In this document: positions 53,184 to 62,934 of the stretch, piece after piece
Position numbering within the stretch: the stretch's first letter is position 1
How the letters are laid out: each line of letters starts with the position of its first letter
NCBI RefSeq assembly: GCF_038396675.1
Contig: NC_088921.1
Location: 71,560,001-71,624,000 of the forward strand
Direction of reading: 5' to 3'
Source of the DNA: Hydra vulgaris
Lineage: Eukaryota; Cnidaria; Hydrozoa; Anthoathecata; Hydridae
DNA: 64,000 nt
Notes under the pieces: model-generated
The model's input: the letters and a program-made list of their open reading frames with translations, nothing else
Databases searched by the model: none
What the model was told of the DNA's origin: nothing
Program-made: the position numbers and the translations under genes

Positions 53184-53441
53184 ATGGTTTATCGACGTAA
53201 AAGACGTTATAGACGAAAGTCTCGAAAAATTCGACGTACCAAAAATCGACGCGGAAGAGGATTAGCTGATTTTATTACCGCTATAAATGTAACCAACGCA
53301 TTGTAAGTGGGTTCGCTGTTATACGGTATAATAAAAGCGTGGAAAGGCAAAAAAACAATAACTGTGGCTACTCCTGTTCCTGTTGTTACAAAACCTGCAA
53401 ACCCTTATATGGCTCCCGATAAAGTGTTTGAAGTATATTAA
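53184..53441 (+). pseudogene. Second Arg-rich virion-like peptide
   Basis: 85 codons with a highly basic start (VYRRKRRYRRKSRKIRRTKN, RRGRG), TAA at 53301-53303, then a hydrophobic VGSLLYGIIKAWKGKK segment and a proline-rich tail. Same design as 51903-52100: a basic nucleic-acid-binding part plus a hydrophobic helix. The RGRGLADF after the basic stretch could be a protease-processing site, but this is a guess. Confidence 0.5.
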
Positions 53442-53572
53442 AAATAGACAGTTGTAAAGAATATTATGTAAAATCTTCTAAACAATAAAAATATACAATA
53501 AATGATGACTTTGTTTTTCTTTCGTTTTTTTCTTTTTACGTTTTATAAAGATAGTCTTTTTTCCATTACAAC

Positions 53573-53739
53573 TTAAACAAGATAATTATCATGATTCAAA
53601 GGAATTTCTTTTATTTTCATAGACAATAGCTCTCGTTCCAGCTTTTCCTGTTTTCTCATATATAAATGCAATTGCATGTCTTTTTCAAACAGTTGTTTAG
53701 CAGTTTCATCGAGATAGTGAATTAGTTCTTTTTGTATAA
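53573..53739 (-). CDS. Short helical ORF downstream of the protease
   Basis: About 54 codons: KELIHYLDETAKQLFEKDMQ, then a Lys/Glu-rich coiled-coil-like region ending HDNYLV at TAA 53573. No ATG; it may be the frameshifted C-terminus of the protease gene just upstream. Confidence 0.35.
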
Positions 53740-53769
53740 ATTAAAAAAATGGATACAGATTTAGCTAAA

Positions 53770-54454
53770 TTAGTTGGATGCATGAAGAGTTGTTACTGCG
53801 CCAAAATAACGGTTTACCAATCTGCACAGTGAAGGTAAATAAATTTGATCAGTATATAAACCATTTTCACTTCGAAATACTAGGGCGACAAAATAAGCTG
53901 CAAACGCACCACACAAAATGCTATCATTCCATTGAAAAGGAAATTTGTTATATGAAAAAAATATGTTTTGATTATTAGTCATTTCACTATATTTTAAAAT
54001 AAATTTGGTAAACCAATAAACTCATAATTATCTGCTGTCCATTCTGTAGAAAAATGATTTGTTTGTCGTATATAAGAACTAATTTCAATTTCATTGTAGT
54101 TAATATTAATAGTGTTGATTTGTATATTACTATTTATTTCTTCTATAGCTTCAAATAATTGTCTATTAAATCTTAAATGTTTTTGGAATTTGTTGTAATA
54201 TACTTTCTTCTCCTAAACTATCAAAACAAAAAAAATGAGCTTTGTCTATTTTCATCAACACTCTCCAATGTTGACCTGCTTCGTTTGTGGTTTCATTGTT
54301 ATAAATGATAAAAACACCATTTTATTTTCATATTATTAATAATAGGAATATAAGTTTGTTTTTGGCTAAGCTCGTCAAAAGCATAAACTACTATAAAATA
54401 ATTTTTAAATTCAAAATTTTTAAAAAAACGAGACAAAGATTGATCAGTAGCCAT
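53770..54454 (-). pseudogene. Adenain-like cysteine protease (virion maturation protease)
   Basis: ATG 54454 follows a T7-AG and GAATAAAAAA leader. The protein passes through three frames: 54454-54290 (SRFFKNFEFKNYF, IVVYAFDEL), 54290-54155 with AGQHWRVLMKIDKAHFFCFD-SLGE (catalytic His in QHW, Asp in FDSLG), and 53982-53770 with FPFQWNDSILCGAFAAYF (oxyanion Gln and catalytic Cys in the Q-x5-CG arrangement). His-Asp-Gln-Cys in this order defines the adenain/Ulp1 fold used by adenoviruses, Polintons and several NCLDVs to mature capsids. At least two frameshifts make it inactive. Confidence 0.68.
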
Positions 54455-54609
54455 TTTTTTATTCTTCTTTTTCTAAACTAAAAAAACTCGTAATAATACA
54501 GTTACAATAGCGTGCAATACATTAACAAATAAAGTTTTTTTATCGCTGGTTCCTTCCTTTATAATTCCTTCAATATTTCTTTTAACTGATTTCTTTTTTA
54601 AAGCTCCAT

Positions 54610-55015
54610 CTAGTTTTCTATCAAATAAGAGACGGTAGGTATAGATTTTGTAGTAAAGGTATCTACGAAACCGTCAGTTTGATCGCCATCTGTTTGATCA
54701 AAAGTAGGTTTGATATCTCTGTCTAGTATCAAAACAGTGAGCTTGGTTTTATAGAGTTTAGCTATATAGTTATCGCCGAGATGTTCAAAGTTGAGGATTT
54801 TCGAGCAAATTTTTAAATTGACTGTTTTTAAAACATTTTTCAATACGGTAAGAATTTAATGTTATTCTTTTAGAATCGAGTGCATTTTGTAGAAATGCAA
54901 ATGATTTTTTATTCGTATAATGTTCTTCTTCTACATGAACAGATGAGGGTGAAGAATTTCTAGACTTGTTTTCATGGTGTTTATATCTTTTAGACACTTC
55001 ATCAAGCGCGCACAC
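54610..55015 (-). pseudogene. Hypothetical protein upstream of the protease
   Basis: Two overlapping frames (55015-54785 and 54843-54610) likely represent one gene with a frameshift near 54800. Contains HHENKSRNSSPSSVHVEEEH (Ser/His-rich) and LYKTKLTVLILDRDIKPTFD. The region before the first Met (CAVC) may be part of the protein. Not recognised. Confidence 0.4.
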
Positions 55016-55037
55016 AGCGCAATTGTTATGAATTTTT

Positions 55038-55112
55038 TTAATGATGCTATCAACGCGATATCTATCGATGCTATCAACGCGATTAATGATGCTATCAACG
55101 CGAAATTTTTTA
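55038..55112. repeat. GATGCTATCAACGCGAT tandem repeat
   Basis: Three copies of GATGCTATCAACGCGA(T/A) at irregular 20-30-base spacing, separated by ATCTATC or TAAT. Lies between a minus- and a plus-strand gene. Confidence 0.85.
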
Positions 55113-55188
55113 ATGATTTTTATACTTTTTTATTCATTTTATCAAAAGAATACGCTTTTTTTTGTTAAAAAAAAGTTTACCTTTTTAG

Positions 55189-55914
55189 TTGTGGATTTTC
55201 GATTTCGAATTTATCACCAACAGAGATAATCATTGCTGGGGAAAAAATTGTATAAGAGAATTATGTCTACGCTTAATTAGCGAAAAACAGTTTTATCATA
55301 CACAAGTCATTCCCTGTGAAAAATATGAAACTTTGAAAGAAAAATATAAAAAAATATATTTATATTGTCTAAGTAATATACATGGATTAGACTACTATCC
55401 TACATTTCAACACACTGGCTAAATTATATTTTGAAGTTCTGTCGTCGAGTATTTAAAAGCAATATTTTCAAAATACGAACATATCTCGTTTTTTATAAAG
55501 GTGGCAATATAGGATGTAATACGACCAATAAAAGACCAAAAAATATACTCATTCGATTTAAACAGTTTATTATTTCCGAAATTGAGTAAACTTCCTAAAT
55601 ATATTATTAATGAAAGTTTATGTTTACAACATTTTCAACATAATATGACTAAAGAACATACACACGAACATTGTCCAAAGTATGAAACGCTTATGTTCAC
55701 CTTGTATTTAGAGGATTTCGATAATGGCTTTATAGAAAGTAACGATATTCAACAATATACAGAGTTTGATGTTGATAAATATGCGAGTTTTATTCGCTTT
55801 ATAAAGAACAATATTTGTTGCGTTTATATGTTAAAAAAAGACAAACGCGAATGTTTTAACAATATATTTCAAATAAATAAACATGTATATCAACTTTTTA
55901 AAATGGAAAAATAA
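55189..55914 (+). pseudogene. Possible DEDD-type 3'-5' exonuclease, three stops
   Basis: One frame from 55189 to 55914 contains only three stops (about 55423, 55435, 55510). The start shows IFDFEFITN (possible D-x-E exonuclease motif) and IRELCLRLIS, in the position of the usual E(I/L)..v segment. The second half has HTHEHCPKYETLMF (H/C/E cluster) and DKYASFIRFI. This could be a viral exonuclease, but alignment of the Asp residues is not convincing by eye. Confidence 0.35.
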
Positions 55915-56009
55915 TAAACAAATAAGAAAATGTCTTGCAAATAATCCTTATTTTGCGGTGACATAATATTTGGTATAATTAGTGTTTCTGTGTATAGGTT
56001 GTTTCGATA

Positions 56010-56399
56010 CTATTTCGTTGGTGTTATAATTATAAACTTCGTCTTCTTTTCTGTATAAAACGATTGAAATGTTAAAGTTTCTTTTAAAGAAAAAAACCAT
56101 TGAGCTGTAGGAAACATTTCTATTAAACTTTTTTCATGAAAATTACAGCGATCAAAGGCTTTATAAATGTAAACTTTATCTCCTTCTTCGCAAACTTTTT
56201 TTTCTATAAAATATTTGTAAATAGAAACAGGTGTATAAATGCTATAATACCCATTATGGAAAACTTTATCGTTGAATGAAAAGCAAGGTGGTTGGTCTTG
56301 CAAGGCGGTTACTACGCAAGCAGGGTAAACGTTTGTTAATATTTTACAATTTTTCTTCAAGTTATCATTTTCCCATTTGTTAAATATATAAGGAAACAA
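56010..56399 (-). CDS. Hypothetical protein, possible C-terminal part of 56411-57053
   Basis: Open for 129 codons: YPACVVTALQDQPPCFSF, HNGYYSIYTPVSIYKYF, KKVCEEGDKVYIYKAFDRCN. Separated from the upstream frame only by a stop and a shift around 56405, so both may be one gene. Beta-rich composition; possibly structural. Not recognised. Confidence 0.4.
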   Translation of the reverse strand: MFPYIFNKWENDNLKKNCKILTNVYPACVVTALQDQPPCFSFNDKVFHNGYYSIYTPVSIYKYFIEKKVCEEGDKVYIYKAFDRCNFHEKSLIEMFPTAQWFFSLKETLTFQSFYTEKKTKFIIITPTK

Positions 56400-56410
56400 A
56401 AAATAATGCT

Positions 56411-57053
56411 TTAACGTTTGTTTAAGTTTGCTTTCTTCATATTCATATTGTAACTTCTAGCCACATCGTTTTTATTGATGGTGTTGTGGAAAGAAGGTTC
56501 TACAGCTAATAATCTTTCGTACTCTGTATTATAAATCTCGTCCTCTTCTTTTTCTAAACGTATCGTGTATCCGTTAAACTTCACAGTTTTTAATATACCC
56601 GTTTTAGGATAAGTTACAGTGAGATAAGCTCTGTTTTGAGCACCTTGCATACTATCCATTAAAGCTTCCAACACTTTTTTTGTCATTTTGTTGCGATTAA
56701 ATTTAAAGACCACATTATTAGTAATTTCACCTTAGGGGCCAATTTTAAACTTGATGTCGTCTTTTGTTAATTTCAGTTCAGCTCTGACTAAATAATTTGT
56801 TTTATTGAGATCACACATTTCTCTGTATTTCCATGGTAGTAATATTTCACTAGTATCGATTTTTGGTTTATAGATCAACTCTTTTTAACATAGATGAGTT
56901 GTGCAAGAGGTTTAAGAGGAACAGTTGAATATTGTTTATCTTTTATATTTTTTTCTTCTTTAAAATCAAGATACCATTACGTGTCAGCTGCTAAATCTGC
57001 AAAGTTGACATGCTGTTATCATTGCAATAAACAGTTTCAATTTCGTTTTCCAT
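56411..57053 (-). pseudogene. Hypothetical protein, frameshifted
   Basis: From ATG 57053 (MENEIETVYCND) the sequence passes through three frames to about 56890, then stays open to 56411 apart from one stop: PKIDTSEILLPWKYREMCDL, VRAELKLTKDDIKFKIGP, FKFNRNKMTKKVLEALMDSM. Probably a 200+ residue beta-rich protein. Function unknown; by position a virion structural gene is possible. Confidence 0.4.
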
Positions 57054-57332
57054 CTTTTTTAAATGTAGTTTGAATAAATTTTAAATTAAAATGAGCTCCT
57101 TTTATACTGTTTTGAGTTGAAAAGAGAGATTAAAAAACGAGTACTAAACAAGTTTTTTTAAGAACGACATTCCTTACATAATGATGATGTAATGATGTTG
57201 TAATGTAAGTTTAAAGTTCAAAATGTGGCATGATGAACTTTAAAGTATGTACATTGATACTTTAATTCTATTTTAATAAAATGGTTTATGTTGCTATGAC
57301 TACCATTTTATATAAAAGGAAAAAAATTTTTT

Positions 57333-57527
57333 TTGTTCAAACATCAACATCTTCAGTTGAAGTTAGTGCAAAAAAAAAAGTGTTTAAATTGCAAGAAAAT
57401 GGAAAATGTTGAGATTCGTTATTATGAAAAAACAAGATTAGAAATTGTAAAGTTGAAATACAAACATTTTAATGGAAGTGTTATATTAGAAAAATCTTTA
57501 CTTGTAGAAGATTATGATAAAAATTAG
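57333..57527 (+). pseudogene. Hypothetical ORF
   Basis: Open for 64 codons (VEIRYYEKTRLEIVKLKYKH...VILEKSLLVEDYDKN). An overlapping frame upstream (VQTSTSSVEVSAKKKVFKLQ) suggests a frameshift near 57400. Function unknown. Confidence 0.35.
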
Positions 57528-57539
57528 TAAAAAAGTAGA

Positions 57540-57790
57540 CGACTGATTTTATAACATATGGATAGATACCGAGTTTCATACAAATATACCTTTGTTACCT
57601 TATATAAATAAAATTTTAAATAGAGAATTAAATAAAAGTGATTTAAACAATTTGACTTTTATTATCATAGGTTTGGACATTGCGATCTTTGTAAAAAATA
57701 TTTTTGTTTTTTTTTAATTGTTTTTTTTTGTAAATCAAATTTTTGTAAAGATTGCATTGTTTCTCACAGAAAAAAAAGGAACATGTAGTT
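57540..57790 (+). pseudogene. Possible zinc-binding protein fragment
   Basis: One frame gives IWIDTEFHTNIPLLPYINKI; the next gives GHCDLCKKYF...CKSNFCKDCIVSHRKKR, a C-x2-C...C-x4-C-x2-C-x3-H cluster that could bind zinc. Frames are broken; product unknown. Confidence 0.3.
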
Positions 57791-57837
57791 TATTCTTTTG
57801 ATCTTAAAAATAATGTATGTATTTAAACATTTTTAGA

Positions 57838-58358
57838 ATGATTAAAATAAGAGATGGACGTTGCAAACGTAACCAATGGTCTTCTTATGAAGCAAAAGGG
57901 ATTAAAAGGATTCAAATAAGAGATGGACAGGAATGGTGTTTTTATGAAACAAAAAATAGTGCTTGTTTTGATTTGAGAAGTACAAAGGATTATATACTTC
58001 AACCTATGCAACGTATTTTAGTAAGCACTGGCATATCTATTGATTTCATAGATCCAGATTTAGTAGGTCACATATATTTAAAATCAGGTATAGCTCTTAA
58101 ATATGGTGTTGTTGCGTTTAATTCTCCAGGAATAATAGACGCTGATTATAAAGATGAAATTAAAATCATATTGATGAATTATTCAAAAGAAGATTATATT
58201 ATTAAACGTGAGATGCTATTGCTCAAATGGGATTTGTGAAAACATTTAAAGCTATAAAAAAAATAATAGAAATTGATGGTTGTTCTTGTCATAAAGTGCT
58301 AGTGACAAAGATCAATAAAGTAGAAAGAAATGGTGGTTTTGGTTCCACTGGAAAATAA
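57838..58358 (+). pseudogene. dut: dUTPase (trimeric type)
   Basis: ATG 57838 follows TTTTTAGA. Conserved motifs in order: motif 1 SACFDLRS (about 57958), motif 2 LKSGIALKYGVV (about 58080), motif 3 GIIDADYKDEI (about 58132), motif 4 in the next frame (AIAQMGF, about 58213) and motif 5 ERNGGFGSTGK (about 58325-58355). A one-base frameshift near 58210 splits motif 4. The enzyme hydrolyses dUTP to dUMP, keeping uracil out of DNA; many DNA viruses carry it. The length is close to the usual ~150 residues plus a short duplicated IRDG-containing N-terminus. Confidence 0.85.
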
Positions 58359-58423
58359 TTTTGTAATATCTTTTTTATATATATTTACGGTTTTTTATTA
58401 TTTTTATAACATTAGTAAAAATT

Positions 58424-58990
58424 ATGGCTGATAGAATTGAAGAAAATGTGAGGCCTGCTTATACCATTTATACCGACTATCCAAGTTTTCTATTCAACTG
58501 ATTGTATAATAGTAAAATAAATAAATTAGATTTACTAATGTCCATTTTAGAAGAAATGCATAATAATGGTGGTAAAGGTAGTAAGATATGGATTTATGAA
58601 AATTTTAATAAACAATTAAAAAATGAAAGCAAAGTTTATTATAGCGTACCTTTTATTTTAAAATTTATCAATTTTTAATGAAATTGAATATAAATATGAA
58701 ATGTGATAACTACGTGGAAGAAGAAATTGGTTTGTATATCATGATGAGATCTACACCTTATGATGCAATTTTGAAATGGCATTTTATATATCGCGTAATT
58801 ACATTTAAACTATGTGGACCTTAATGGTAAACAAATTAAAAAAATTTTATTACTGATAATAAATCCTTTTCAACGATCGCCAAAAGATGTACAAAAATGT
58901 GGTTATGGATATTGTAGCTTTATAAATAAAGCAGACATTAATGAATATTTAGTTAAAAATAATTTATATATTAAATGTAAAATTGAGTAA
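58424..58990 (+). pseudogene. Second TRAF-type MATH-domain protein
   Basis: ATG 58424; TGA at about 58499 and TAA 58676-58678, frameshifts near 58680 and 58810. Across the frames the MATH pattern is clear: GSKIWIYENFNKQLKNES (strand 1), VPFIL, YKYEMKLNINMKCDNY, EEIGLYIMMRSTPYDAILKW (the yD..L.Wp.  core), RVITFKL, then PFQRSPKDVQKCGYGYCSFI and NNLYIKCKIE to the end. About 185 residues: a short N-terminus plus one MATH domain, lacking zinc fingers. Opposite orientation and low similarity to 48804-49927 indicate an old duplication or separate capture. Confidence 0.65.
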
Positions 58991-58997
58991 TTTTTTT

Positions 58998-59024
58998 TAT
59001 TTTTAGTCAACTAATAAAATAATG
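58998..59024 (+). promoter_or_regulatory. Shared leader, plus-strand copy
   Basis: TTTTTAGTCAACTAATAAAATAATG, ATG at 59022, matches the minus-strand leaders. A looser copy (TTTTTTTAGATCAATTAACAAAACATGG) precedes the gene at 59310. Confidence 0.65.
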
Positions 59025-59035
59025 TTTGCTATATT

Positions 59036-59281
59036 ATGTCGAATATTTGCTGTTTTATTTATCTATTATGTTGTTTAGAAACTTGTGATTTTAATTTAAT
59101 GGAAATAGATATGTTAAGTTTTATGAATTCAATGGAAATAGATAATTTTATTCAAAATTATTTAAATGATTTAAAATTTATAAGTTAAAATTTTTCAAAA
59201 TTATTAACTTTTGCTTATAAACATATCGAATATACTCATGATTTAGTATATGATTTTAATAATTTATCTGTTAAATTGTAA
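59036..59281 (+). pseudogene. Small Cys-rich N-terminus protein (possible signal peptide)
   Basis: From ATG 59036: SNICCFIYLLCCLETCDFN, a hydrophobic Cys-rich start that could be a signal peptide, then MEIDMLSFMNSMEIDNFIQN and, after a TAA at about 59186, an open tail to 59281. The leader is positioned for ATG 59022, which is in another frame, so a frameshift may have occurred just after the start. Confidence 0.4.
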
Positions 59282-59309
59282 TTACTTTTTTTAGATCAAT
59301 TAACAAAAC

Positions 59310-59660
59310 ATGGAAACTTTTCAAAAAAACAATAAATGGGATTTGATTAAAGAAGAGTGTAATGCTATGTCTAACATGTTTCAAAACATGTTGAAGTTTT
59401 TACAAATTGTTGATGGTGCTCAAATATTAAAATTGAAAGAAGAAAAATTAAAAGAAAAGAGAAATTGTGTTCGTGATATAGATACAGGTTTATTGTCTTA
59501 TGTTTGGGACGATATCAAAATACAAAACATGTATTTGAAAGTTGTTATGAAAGCGTTTATAGAGAGCAATAATTCTATTGAATTGTTTCATCGTTATCAG
59601 AAAAATAATGTAATAATAACAGCAAACAATAAACAAATTTTAAAATGTAGAAAATTTTGA
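59310..59660 (+). CDS. Hypothetical helical protein, last gene of the virus-like cluster
   Basis: 116 intact codons from ATG 59310. Predicted mostly helical (NNKWDLIKEECNAMSNMFQN; MLKFLQIVDGAQILKLKEEK). Length and spacing resemble another death-fold (CARD/DED) protein, but no diagnostic pattern is present. The T7-AG leader precedes it. Confidence 0.45.
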   Translation: METFQKNNKWDLIKEECNAMSNMFQNMLKFLQIVDGAQILKLKEEKLKEKRNCVRDIDTGLLSYVWDDIKIQNMYLKVVMKAFIESNNSIELFHRYQKNNVIITANNKQILKCRKF

Positions 59661-60617
59661 AGAGAAAATTTTTGTTGTAAATGCAAAGCATTTTAGTGAA
59701 GCTGCACCGAGCAGTGAACGCCTTAGAGATAAGTAATAAGTTAAAAAGAATTGAGCAGAGTGAGTGAAAAGGACAGATGTCCAGTGGAAAACAAAGAGCC
59801 TAAAAGTAGAAAATTACTAAAAAATTATAAGTATAATGTTAAAAAATTAACAATAACAATAAACAATATTCGAGATGCGTAAGTGTAATGTGTAGAGAGT
59901 ATCAGTGATGGAGCAGAATTATTCGTTTTGTAAGTAGTTATCATGTTGTCTGTATTATTAGTGTGGTAAACATATATTATCGATTTAAGTGTGTCATGGA
60001 CGTCTCCAGTACAGTATGGATTCATGCCCTATGGTACAGTATGAACACAAGAAGACCTCCAACTCTCGCCCGAGACAGACATCCCAAAAGATGTTCCACT
60101 CTGGGTATACACCAGGGTATCTCGTCAAGTTATCCCATTGTGTTATCCCAAAAGGACTATTCTCAGAGTATCCTGTCAGGAGGAGTGCCACGGACTTCTG
60201 AATTGACACTGGGACCAGAGGACACTTAGTGGGGCTCAGTATAACTTGCATACAATTTTAAGTCACTTTTGTTGAAATGAGTGTAGATAAGTGCAGTGCT
60301 TTGTTGCAGTATAACGAGGGTCAGTAAGATTTGTGAACTGTTTTGAGTCTAGTAGATGTGTATGTGATGTAGACAGTCAATGATGTGTACTTGTGTGTCT
60401 CTACTGTAGTAAATTGTCTTGACGGTATGAGTTGTAAGTATAAAGTTGGTTGAAAGTCATTCAAACTGTTGTAACGTAAGTTAGACGTGAATACTGGAAG
60501 TCCAATATCATGTATTTTAAAATAGCAGTCTATTGCAACTAGATAATCTGGAAGGTTTAAACAGAATTCCACTAATATTATAACACAAACTCTTATCTAT
60601 CTATTCTACAACTTACA

Positions 60618-60715
<98 letters not shown>

Positions 60716-61849
60716 CAACTAATAATTTAAGATTATATGGAATTATGTAAAAGTTATAAGAGTAACTGTGAAAATGTCATGTGACTGTTATGTTAACAGG
60801 AGTATCTGAAGTGAAGAAGAATTATTCGTTTTATGAAATAGGTAGCAGGTAGCCTTTTGTCAGTTAAACAAGCTATATGTATAGTATGGTTGAGATAGTG
60901 TTTACTTATATTTATGGTGACTTGTTTCTTTAGTAGGAGTTTTTAGTTTCAAAACAATATTAGTGGTTAGAAGCTGGTTATCAAAATTAAGTTATTTGGT
61001 ATCTAGTAATGATGTAAATTTGTGTTTTTTTTATTTCTCATTAGCTTAACAACTCTTTATTAGCATTATTATAGTATTTTAAAAGCGTGAGAATGATACA
61101 TTAACAATGACATGTGTGTACATTTAGATATAATTTAAGTGTTATTACTTATTTTTTATAGAGGGATGTGTATGGGTGTATGTCACAGAGTTGGAGTAGA
61201 ATTATTCGTTCTTTAAGTAGCTAACAGATGGTGTATGTAACAGAGCTCTAGTAGAACATTTGGAATGGAATGATTCGTATTATATATAGTTAGTGTGGTG
61301 TGGCTTGAGTTATAGGTATGATAAATATATATATTAAAAAGATGCAGTGACTATATAAACAATATTAGATGTAGTACCTTTAAAGTATTTGACAGTAATT
61401 ATGTATTAAATATCATGTATATTTATAGTAACATAACACATATTATGTATAGCCTGATATGCACAAGCACATTATGTAGTACTGGACACCTAATGTGAAA
61501 CTAGGTAGTACTTGGCAGTGGTTATGCATTTTGGCTGTACACATACAACCACTAAATGTATATATATACATACCCTTCTTCATATATATATACCAACAAA
61601 CATACATACATATACATAAAAATAGGTATGTATCTGTCTACAAATATAAACATAAATACATACATATGCACAAACAATCACTGATAAAAAATAGTTACGT
61701 ATATATTCATACAAACACATGAGTATATATGTGCTCACGCATGTTTATGCATACACATTTACCCCATGGACATACATATATATTCCAAGACATCCATAAA
61801 TTATTTATATGTATTATATATACTACAATGGCTGTTTCACACATTTATT
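59661..61849. other. Less AT-rich tract with imperfect repeats, no gene recognised
   Basis: GAATTATTCGTT occurs at about 59918, 60821 and 61201 in similar contexts (G(T/G)AG(C/T)AGAATTATTCGTT...AGTAG/AGGTAG), suggesting decayed direct repeats several hundred bases long. Bases 60000-60235 are notably GC-rich (CTCCAACTCTCGCCCGAGAC). At 61540-61760 there is a CATA/TATG-rich simple tract. Open frames here look random. Confidence 0.5.
60622..60713. repeat. (TA)n microsatellite
   Basis: 92 bases of pure TA. Confidence 0.95.
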
Positions 61850-62640
61850 GTGTTAAATAGGTGTTAGAGTAATGTCTTAATGACTCAGTTTGGGTTAAGT
61901 ATAACTCTATAGGCATAAATTAGCAGGGATAAATTCTAGAAATATTAGTACAAATCTTAGAATTACAATCATCGGTGTATTGAGTGGTATATGAATAAAA
62001 TATAGGTGTTTATTATCCAATTACCCATTTAGCGTCAAGATGACATTCTCATCAGGACCATTAATTGTCATCAGGAAGTTTCGAAGGTCTGGCGCCTGAC
62101 CAATGGTCGACACCCTGTGGACACTACTTTTCTAAAAACGAGCAAGTGCCTAAAATTTGTAAAACACCAGTACTTTGTGATGGGATGGTTTGTCTTAGAC
62201 TTAGTTTGTTCTTTTCTTGGTCAACTTTGACCAGGGCCTTTGTGTATCTATTTGTGAATGTCAATGTAGGCATTCACATAGATATCATATGACATTTATT
62301 ATGTACCACAGACACGTAACACAAATTGATAGTCATTTTGGTGCATATTTATAAATTATAACTGTATATTTAAAACCTTAGTAAAATGAGAAAAAACAAA
62401 GGCATAAGTACCTTTACATATAAATATTATTACATATAAATTGTCTACAAATATAATTGCGAGTAGAATAAAAGTAATAAAAACATGTGGGCATACCATT
62501 TTGAAAGTAAATATTATCTTTGGTTTAAGTCGTGACGAGGATGTAAAAAGTGTTCTTAATGATAAATATCCGCTTGTCGTTGTTATAAAAGTTAAATTTA
62601 GAATTATCAATAAACAGTGGTATACAGGGAATGTTTAAAT
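61850..62640 (-). mobile_element. Penelope-like element 3' flank (pLTR-type region)
   Basis: Minus-strand sequence downstream of the RT gene. Contains CTGATGA twice (inverse at 62049-62055 and 62068-62074) with CGAAA between the second copy and the upstream side (inverse of 62080-62084), and CGCTAAATGGGTAATTGG further along. Penelope-like elements often carry hammerhead ribozymes in this region. The lower border is uncertain. Confidence 0.5.
62028..62090 (-). ncRNA. Candidate hammerhead-ribozyme-like core of the Penelope-like element
   Basis: On the minus strand: CGAAAC, a few bases, CTGATGA, a short helix, CTGATGAG, then GTCATCTTGAC (a possible GTCA/TGAC stem). The pieces are those of a hammerhead core, but the second GAAA box is CTAAA and helix pairing is weak, so a functional fold is doubtful. 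Confidence 0.3.
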
Positions 62641-62934
62641 GTTTAAAGATTGATAGGAATCTTAATCCGCCTAAATATCCAAAGAAAGTAAATAAATTGA
62701 AGTAATTTTAAACTCACCGCTCTGTATCAGAGTTCAAACAGAATAGCATGCGGTTTTAAAAATGGCTTTTATGCTGAATAAGAGACTGAGACAAGCGAGG
62801 CCTGGAACGCCGATGACAAATTTGTGTTAGCTTTTAGAGTCTTGATGAACCAGTGTTTTTGTTCATAAAAAGTTTTGCGTTTCCATTTAGATGATGTTGA
62901 TAGAGGGGTTGAAGTAAAAGCTGATATTTTTTGT

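Noticed and set aside
53778..53978. Plus-strand ORF of 66 codons
   Set aside because: Antisense of the protease C-terminal motif block, whose Q/CG motif is convincing on the minus strand.
59963..60251. Three overlapping ORFs in the GC-richer patch
   Set aside because: All three frames are open only because of base composition; no motif, start context or splice site supports any of them.
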